This document shows positions 60,569 to 64,000 of a stretch of 64,000 bases of DNA, piece by piece. Numbering within the stretch: position 1 is the first letter of the stretch; the number at the start of each line of letters is the position of its first letter. This DNA is from Bin87 sp963666865 (GTDB taxonomy: Bacteria; Chloroflexota; Dehalococcoidia; Lucifugimonadales; UBA3495), in contig OY763072.1 in NCBI GenBank assembly GCA_963666865.1, positions 1,240,001 to 1,304,000 of the forward strand, in the 5' to 3' direction. A model generated the notes under the pieces. It saw only the letters and a list, made by a program, of their open reading frames with translations, did no database searches and was not told where the DNA came from. The position numbers were made by a program, and so were the translations under genes.

Positions 60569-60611
60569 TGAAATGTCGACACGGCCTAATCTGGCGTTGC
60601 TAATCTGCGGG

Positions 60612-61046
60612 CTAATTGCCTGTCCCAAAGAGGCCGGGCAGCTCGCCAATTCCCGCCAACGCGGCGTCAGCCTGTGCCACCAGCGAGTCGGACGCCGCCT
60701 TCAGCTCTTCCGACGCCGTGGTGATGTTGTCAACTACGCCGGCAACGCCCTCGGACGCCTCCTCAACCCTGGCGAAGGCGGTGGCGATACTCTCCGAAGC
60801 GGCCTTCATATTCGCCGCCACCGCCGCGATGTCGCGCGACGCCGTAACCAGGTTATCCGCAGCGACGACGGCCGACTCCGATGCCCTTTCCAAGTTCGAT
60901 ACCGACGCCTGAACCGACGGATACAAGGTCAGCAGCATTACCCCCAGCGTGACGCATACTCCGATTATGCAGACCGCCATCGCGACGAGGGCAATGTCGC
61001 GGACGCGCGAGAGGGTAAGGCGTTTGATGATAGCGAGTTGGGGCAT
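60612..61046 (-). CDS. Membrane protein with long amphipathic helix, hypothetical
   Basis: A 144-residue protein: one hydrophobic helix (about residues 18-44, ALVAMAVCIIGVCVTLGVMLLTLYPSV), then about 95 residues of alanine- and serine-rich amphipathic helix like the coiled-coil part of methyl-accepting or DUF948-type proteins. It is related to the 57412 gene. The arrangement resembles membrane-linked coiled-coil scaffolds, but no signalling domain follows. It ends the minus-strand group of five genes. Confidence 0.65.
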   Translation of the reverse strand: MPQLAIIKRLTLSRVRDIALVAMAVCIIGVCVTLGVMLLTLYPSVQASVSNLERASESAVVAADNLVTASRDIAAVAANMKAASESIATAFARVEEASEGVAGVVDNITTASEELKAASDSLVAQADAALAGIGELPGLFGTGN

Positions 61047-61078
61047 GGTGCGCTCCGCTCCAGAGTCGTTAACATTTT

Positions 61079-61106
61079 GTAGGGGCGAATAATTATTCGC
61101 CCCTAC
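61079..61106. repeat. 28-bp palindromic repeat, AT-core type
   Basis: A perfect copy of the AT-core palindrome between the UGSC gene stop (61134) and the start of the 60612-61046 gene, both on the minus strand. Confidence 0.95.
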
Positions 61107-61133
61107 ATCGCTGACGGTGCGTCCGGCAATTGC

Positions 61134-61670
61134 CTATCCGCCGGTCAGGATGGCTGCTACCTCCGTGGCCAGGCCCTCGGCCCGTTCCCGCAGGGCCGGG
61201 CGGGCCAGGTTCTCGATGGGATGGGCCGTGAAGATGGTCGGGTAGTCTTCCGCGCCCCACATTTTGGCCATGGCGTTGGCCGTGGGGATAAAGCGGTCGG
61301 TGCAAATGGTGGCGGATGGAAGGCCGGCCTTCTCAACGTGGATTCCGTCGTGCACACTGCACGCGCTGCAGCTCCCTCAATCGCCGATGGCGACCACCAC
61401 CGAGTCCACGTTGGCCACCAGCTCCTGCAACTCCTGGGGGTCGGCCGGCCGGGACGCGCTGGGCTTGCGGAGCCAGCGTACCTCGCGGATTTCGTAGCGG
61501 TTGCGCAGCACCTCAGCCAGTTCCTCCAGCAGCACGTCGGCGTTGCGCTTGCTGTCGTCAATCAGGCCGACCCGGGTGCCAGCCAGCGAGGGCAGGCGCG
61601 GCGCCCCGTCGAAAGGCGCGATGACCGGCTCCGTAACCGGGTTGACCAGTTGGTAGGTTTGGGTTGCCAT
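61134..61670 (-). CDS. UGSC family selenoprotein (UGA = Sec98)
   Basis: ATG 61670 has AGGAGGAAGTC upstream. The protein reads MATQTYQLVNPVTEPVIAPF, then GTRVGLIDDSKRNADVLLEELAEVL, DSVVVAIGD, TGA at 61379-61377, then GSCSACSVHDGIHVEKAGLPSATI and a normal end at 61134 (178 residues). The motif across the TGA is D-U-G-S-C, the defining signature of the UGSC (seleno)protein family, in which UGA codes for selenocysteine and Cys variants exist. A hairpin with loop AGUGU follows. Function in the family is unknown; the U-x-x-C arrangement suggests redox or thiol chemistry. The four neighbouring genes are co-directional. Confidence 0.85.
61349..61363 (-). promoter_or_regulatory. SECIS-like hairpin after the UGSC UGA
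   Basis: In RNA of the minus strand, CGUGC pairs with GCACG around loop AGUGU. The loop begins 19 nucleotides after the UGA. Geometry and the AG-U loop start are close to the hairpin after the other UGA (34544-34560). Confidence 0.5.
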
Positions 61671-61728
61671 GACTTCCTCCTGAATACAGGTGCCTTCGTT
61701 TCCGGTGGTTAGTGCCAACGTATTTGGT

Positions 61729-62349
61729 TTAACTTCTGCGGAAGACTCTTTGCAACAAGCCAGGGATTCTTCCTATCCCCATTTCGGCAAAGTTAACTGC
61801 TTTTCCGGCGGGTCCCAATAGCCGTAGCAAAGGAGTAGCACCTGCCACGTCTTTGGAGGCAGCTGCTATATTCTCTGCTGCGGTTGCCATTCCTGCAGTG
61901 GTTCTTTCCACGTTTCCTACAATATCGGCTGACACTGTTGCGAGGTCACCGGCAATTTTAGCAGTTGACGCCGCAGTGCCTGCCAAATGACCTGACGCTT
62001 CGGCGGTTGCGGCTGCGGCTTCCTTCACGTCGGCGGCGATCTCTGCCGATACACTCGCCAAGTCGCCAGTGATTTTCGCAGCGGATACCAAAGTGTGCGC
62101 TAGATGCTCTGATGCTTCGGCTGTCGCGTTTGCGGTTTTCTTCACATCTTCGGCGACCTCAGACGACACTCCCGATAAGTCTCCGGCAATTTTAGCGGTT
62201 GAAGCTGTCGTGCTAGCCAGATTCTCCGCAGCCCGCTGTAGATGGGGGAACAATTTTACCAATCCAGCAATGACAACAATGCAGAGAGTGCCTGCGCTTG
62301 CTGCCAGCAGGATAATGGCGATTTCCTTGACGATAATAATGACTTCCAT
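61729..62349 (-). CDS. Membrane-anchored 39-residue repeat protein, hypothetical
   Basis: A 206-residue protein: an N-terminal hydrophobic helix (about residues 6-33, VKEIAIILLAASAGTLCIVVIAGLV), then nearly three copies of a 39-residue Ala/Thr/Ser-rich unit of the form AKIAGDLxxVSxEVAxDVKxxAxATAEASxHLA, and a tail with PLLRLLGPAGKAVNFAEMGIGRIPGLL. The helical repeats should form a long rod or coiled coil. The DNA here looks less GC-rich than around it, hinting at a different history. The family is unknown. Confidence 0.65.
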   Translation of the reverse strand: MEVIIIVKEIAIILLAASAGTLCIVVIAGLVKLFPHLQRAAENLASTTASTAKIAGDLSGVSSEVAEDVKKTANATAEASEHLAHTLVSAAKITGDLASVSAEIAADVKEAAAATAEASGHLAGTAASTAKIAGDLATVSADIVGNVERTTAGMATAAENIAAASKDVAGATPLLRLLGPAGKAVNFAEMGIGRIPGLLQRVFRRS

Positions 62350-62484
62350 CGTGCTTCCAAGGAGTCAATTCGGACGTGTAGCTTTGGTAATGACCGAGGA
62401 GCAGACCGGCGGCCACTAGCTCGAGGCTGTAGATACCGCGTTGGATATACCGCCGGCGGCGATTGCTGTCAGAACTCCCGCGAG

Positions 62485-62868
62485 CTAGGCTACCAATCGT
62501 TCCGCGTCGTCGATGTAAGTGGCTGTTTCCCGGATGCGACGCTCCGTATCTTCCAGAGGTTCGCAAAGGCCCAGATAGAAACAGTCGCCATGCAATACGC
62601 CCTGCCTCGAATAATAGCGTCCAACCAGGCTTTGCACCTCGGGGTCTCGGCCCGCTAAGGCCCGCAATTCAGCAGAGGTTTCCGGCGTCTTTTCCGGTTC
62701 ATTGCCGGTGCGTGCCAGGATGAGAGCGTCAGTGGCACGTTTGGTCGCGCCCCAGGCTTTTTCGGCGGCATTCCGTATTTTGCCCAACTCCAGCATCTCC
62801 AGGGCGTCTGCCTGGAGCGCGCGAGCGTCCGCAAAAATTACGTCTGCTGGGGAAATGGCGCTGCTCAT
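62485..62868 (-). CDS. PaREP1/HEPN-like small helical protein
   Basis: A 127-residue protein whose core ADALEMLELGKIRNAAEKAWGATKRATDALILARTG and later YYSRQGVLHGDCFYLG match the PaREP1-type helical pattern seen at 34730-35224 (KAWG and LHG in the same order). This family of HEPN relatives is usually nucleotide- or RNA-related. ATG 62868 is used; GTG 62883 would begin inside a repeat element. It is the second of the five minus-strand genes in this region. Confidence 0.6.
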   Translation of the reverse strand: MSSAISPADVIFADARALQADALEMLELGKIRNAAEKAWGATKRATDALILARTGNEPEKTPETSAELRALAGRDPEVQSLVGRYYSRQGVLHGDCFYLGLCEPLEDTERRIRETATYIDDAERLVA

Positions 62869-62877
62869 TGTAAGGCT

Positions 62878-62943
62878 CGTCACTCCGACGAAAGCCGGAG
62901 TCTATTGCGGTTTTCTGGATTCCGGCTTTCGCCGGAATGACGG
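62878..62943. repeat. Compound inverted-repeat element (CGTCATTCC-type), short form of about 66 bp
   Basis: It starts CGTCACTCCGACGAAAGCCG and ends CTGGATTCCGGCTTTCGCCG then GAATGACGG, with a shorter middle than the others. It lies directly upstream of the PaREP1-like gene start, between it and the UGSC-associated partial gene. Confidence 0.85.
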
Positions 62944-62967
62944 ACATATGGTCAGAATGGCAGTGGG

Positions 62968-64000
62968 TTAGGGTCGGCGCACAATTTTGGTAACGGCCGT
63001 GGAACCCACCTTCGGCCCCCAGCTTGGTATCACCGACGAGGAGTTGGACTCCTCACCGCCGGCGAATACTAACAGAATATCGTCCGGTTCGGGAATCAGG
63101 GGCACCATCGTGGCCTCGTCGCCCGGCTCAACGTCGCCGGGCAGCACCAGTCCACGCTTCAGGTCGGCCACGGAGCGCTGGATATTGGCGTGCAGGTATT
63201 CGCGGACTTGCTGCTTCGTCCAGTCCCGCCACAGGTTGCTGTTGCCGGCGATGGTGATCGCCACCTGCCCCTGCCGGATGCCCACCGACACGTCGCCCAC
63301 CGATCCCGAGGTGGACATCGACGTTCCCAACGACGATGCCACGTCGGCAATAGCGTACAGGATGGCATCGGGCCGGCCCACCGACCTCACCTGCCTGGGA
63401 CCCTCGCTGGCGAACACCGTGACCGTGCTGTCGCCGGCGTCGAAGCCGCGCTCCACGTGCAGCGGAGTCCAGTGGGTTTCGCCCTCGGCCTCGGCGATGC
63501 AGTAGGTGTACTTGCCCGGATGCCCAATGACGCTGCGGTCGAACAGGCCGGGGATGGCGGCGCAGGCGTTCATCAGGATGAGGCGGATGGACCGTCCGAT
63601 GGTGCCGTTGGCCCGGTTGCCCGGACCGAACAGGTTATTGCGGCTGTTCAGTCCGACCTGCTCGCGGACCGGCCCGTTGACGATGCACAGTATCGCCGCG
63701 CCGCCCATGCTGGAGGACGGGCCGACCAGGTTGAACACCGGGTCCAGCATGGCCTCGGTGGCGGCCAGGACGACCGGAAAATACTCGGGCCGGCAGCCGG
63801 CCATCACCGCGTTGGCCGCCGCCTTTTCCACGGTGATGACGCGCCGCCGCTCCGGCAGTTCGCCGACGACTTCGTCCGGCGCGCGCCCCGCGTAGCCGAT
63901 GAACTCGGCCACCCGCGCCGTGGTGGGAGGCACGACGGGCAGGCCGTCGCTCCAGCCTAATTCGTAACCCTTCTCAATGGCGGAAAGGGCGTCATCCCAG
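62968..64000 (-). CDS. UGSC-neighbour protein with WSDGLPVVPPT N-terminus, partial
   Basis: The gene runs off the right edge; the visible part is about 343 residues plus stop. The frame reads DDALSAIEKGYELGWSDGLPVVPPT near the edge, then PDEVVGELPERRRVITVEKAAANAVMAGCRPEYFPVVLAATEAM, GAAILCIVNGPVREQVGLNSRNNLFGPGNRANGTIGRSIRLILMNAC, and KYTYCIAEAEGE. I know this pattern as a protein type that occurs with UGSC-family proteins, but I cannot verify that here and no function is established. Conserved Cys in AVMAGC and YTYC could be functional. It is the first of five co-directional genes. Confidence 0.7.
   Translation of the reverse strand, partial: WDDALSAIEKGYELGWSDGLPVVPPTTARVAEFIGYAGRAPDEVVGELPERRRVITVEKAAANAVMAGCRPEYFPVVLAATEAMLDPVFNLVGPSSSMGGAAILCIVNGPVREQVGLNSRNNLFGPGNRANGTIGRSIRLILMNACAAIPGLFDRSVIGHPGKYTYCIAEAEGETHWTPLHVERGFDAGDSTVTVFASEGPRQVRSVGRPDAILYAIADVASSLGTSMSTSGSVGDVSVGIRQGQVAITIAGNSNLWRDWTKQQVREYLHANIQRSVADLKRGLVLPGDVEPGDEATMVPLIPEPDDILLVFAGGEESNSSSVIPSWGPKVGSTAVTKIVRRP

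Overview
This 64 kb window is bacterial, GC-rich and gene-dense, with genes on both strands. I saw no rRNA, tRNA, CRISPR array or intact transposon. The gene mix suggests a Chloroflexota member, most likely a marine or sponge-associated Dehalococcoidia/SAR202-type organism. The pointers are luciferase-like flavin oxidoreductases, a form II CoxSLM-type molybdenum hydroxylase, a DUF1800/DUF1501 pair, PIG-L deacetylase, several Uma2-type genes, PIN and HEPN-like small genes, and many copies of a short perfect palindrome. The lineage is inferred from gene content only.

Layout. 1-4.6 kb: a broken aspartyl-protease-like gene, then an alpha-E / transglutaminase / circularly permuted ATP-grasp cluster, then a PIN gene coupled to a degenerate aspartyl-protease-like gene. 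4.6-10.6 kb: housekeeping genes lepA, pyrG, a FSA-type transaldolase and rho. 10.7-17.9 kb: two proline/threonine-rich surface proteins, a Uma2 gene and a two-component system. 17.9-27.2 kb: HAD and PHP phosphatases, a DinG-type exonuclease-helicase, three OGG1-like DNA glycosylases (the third without the catalytic lysine), a PIN gene and a MobA/MocA-like nucleotidyltransferase. 27.2-27.5 kb: an unassigned structured RNA on the minus strand with its own promoter and terminator. 27.6-33.5 kb: an LLM monooxygenase, an aminotransferase and a formate dehydrogenase alpha subunit whose reading frame runs through one of the palindromic repeats. 33.7-40.5 kb: small catabolic and redox enzymes, including a peroxiredoxin-like protein with an in-frame UGA at its redox-active cysteine. 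41-50.9 kb: an NHL propeller, a frameshifted DUF1501 gene, DUF1800, PIG-L, an MFS transporter, Uma2, surE, and a PIN gene with its partner. 51-54.8 kb: the CoxSLM-type operon. 55-64 kb: small membrane and surface proteins, GNAT, a TlpA-like lipoprotein, a CopD-like protein and Trm112, then five consecutive minus-strand genes that include a UGSC-family selenoprotein.

The main findings are two independent candidate selenoproteins. Each has UGA replacing a predicted redox cysteine, and each UGA is followed at nearly the same distance by a small hairpin with a five-base AGU loop. Also notable are the orphan ~274-nt RNA, the OGG1-like triplet, and a palindromic repeat family with constant 10-bp arms and two alternative 8-bp cores. 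Copies of that repeat supply stop codons for two genes and are translated inside a third. Two genes carry in-frame amber codons and one carries a single-base frameshift, so some recent decay, or sequence error, is present.
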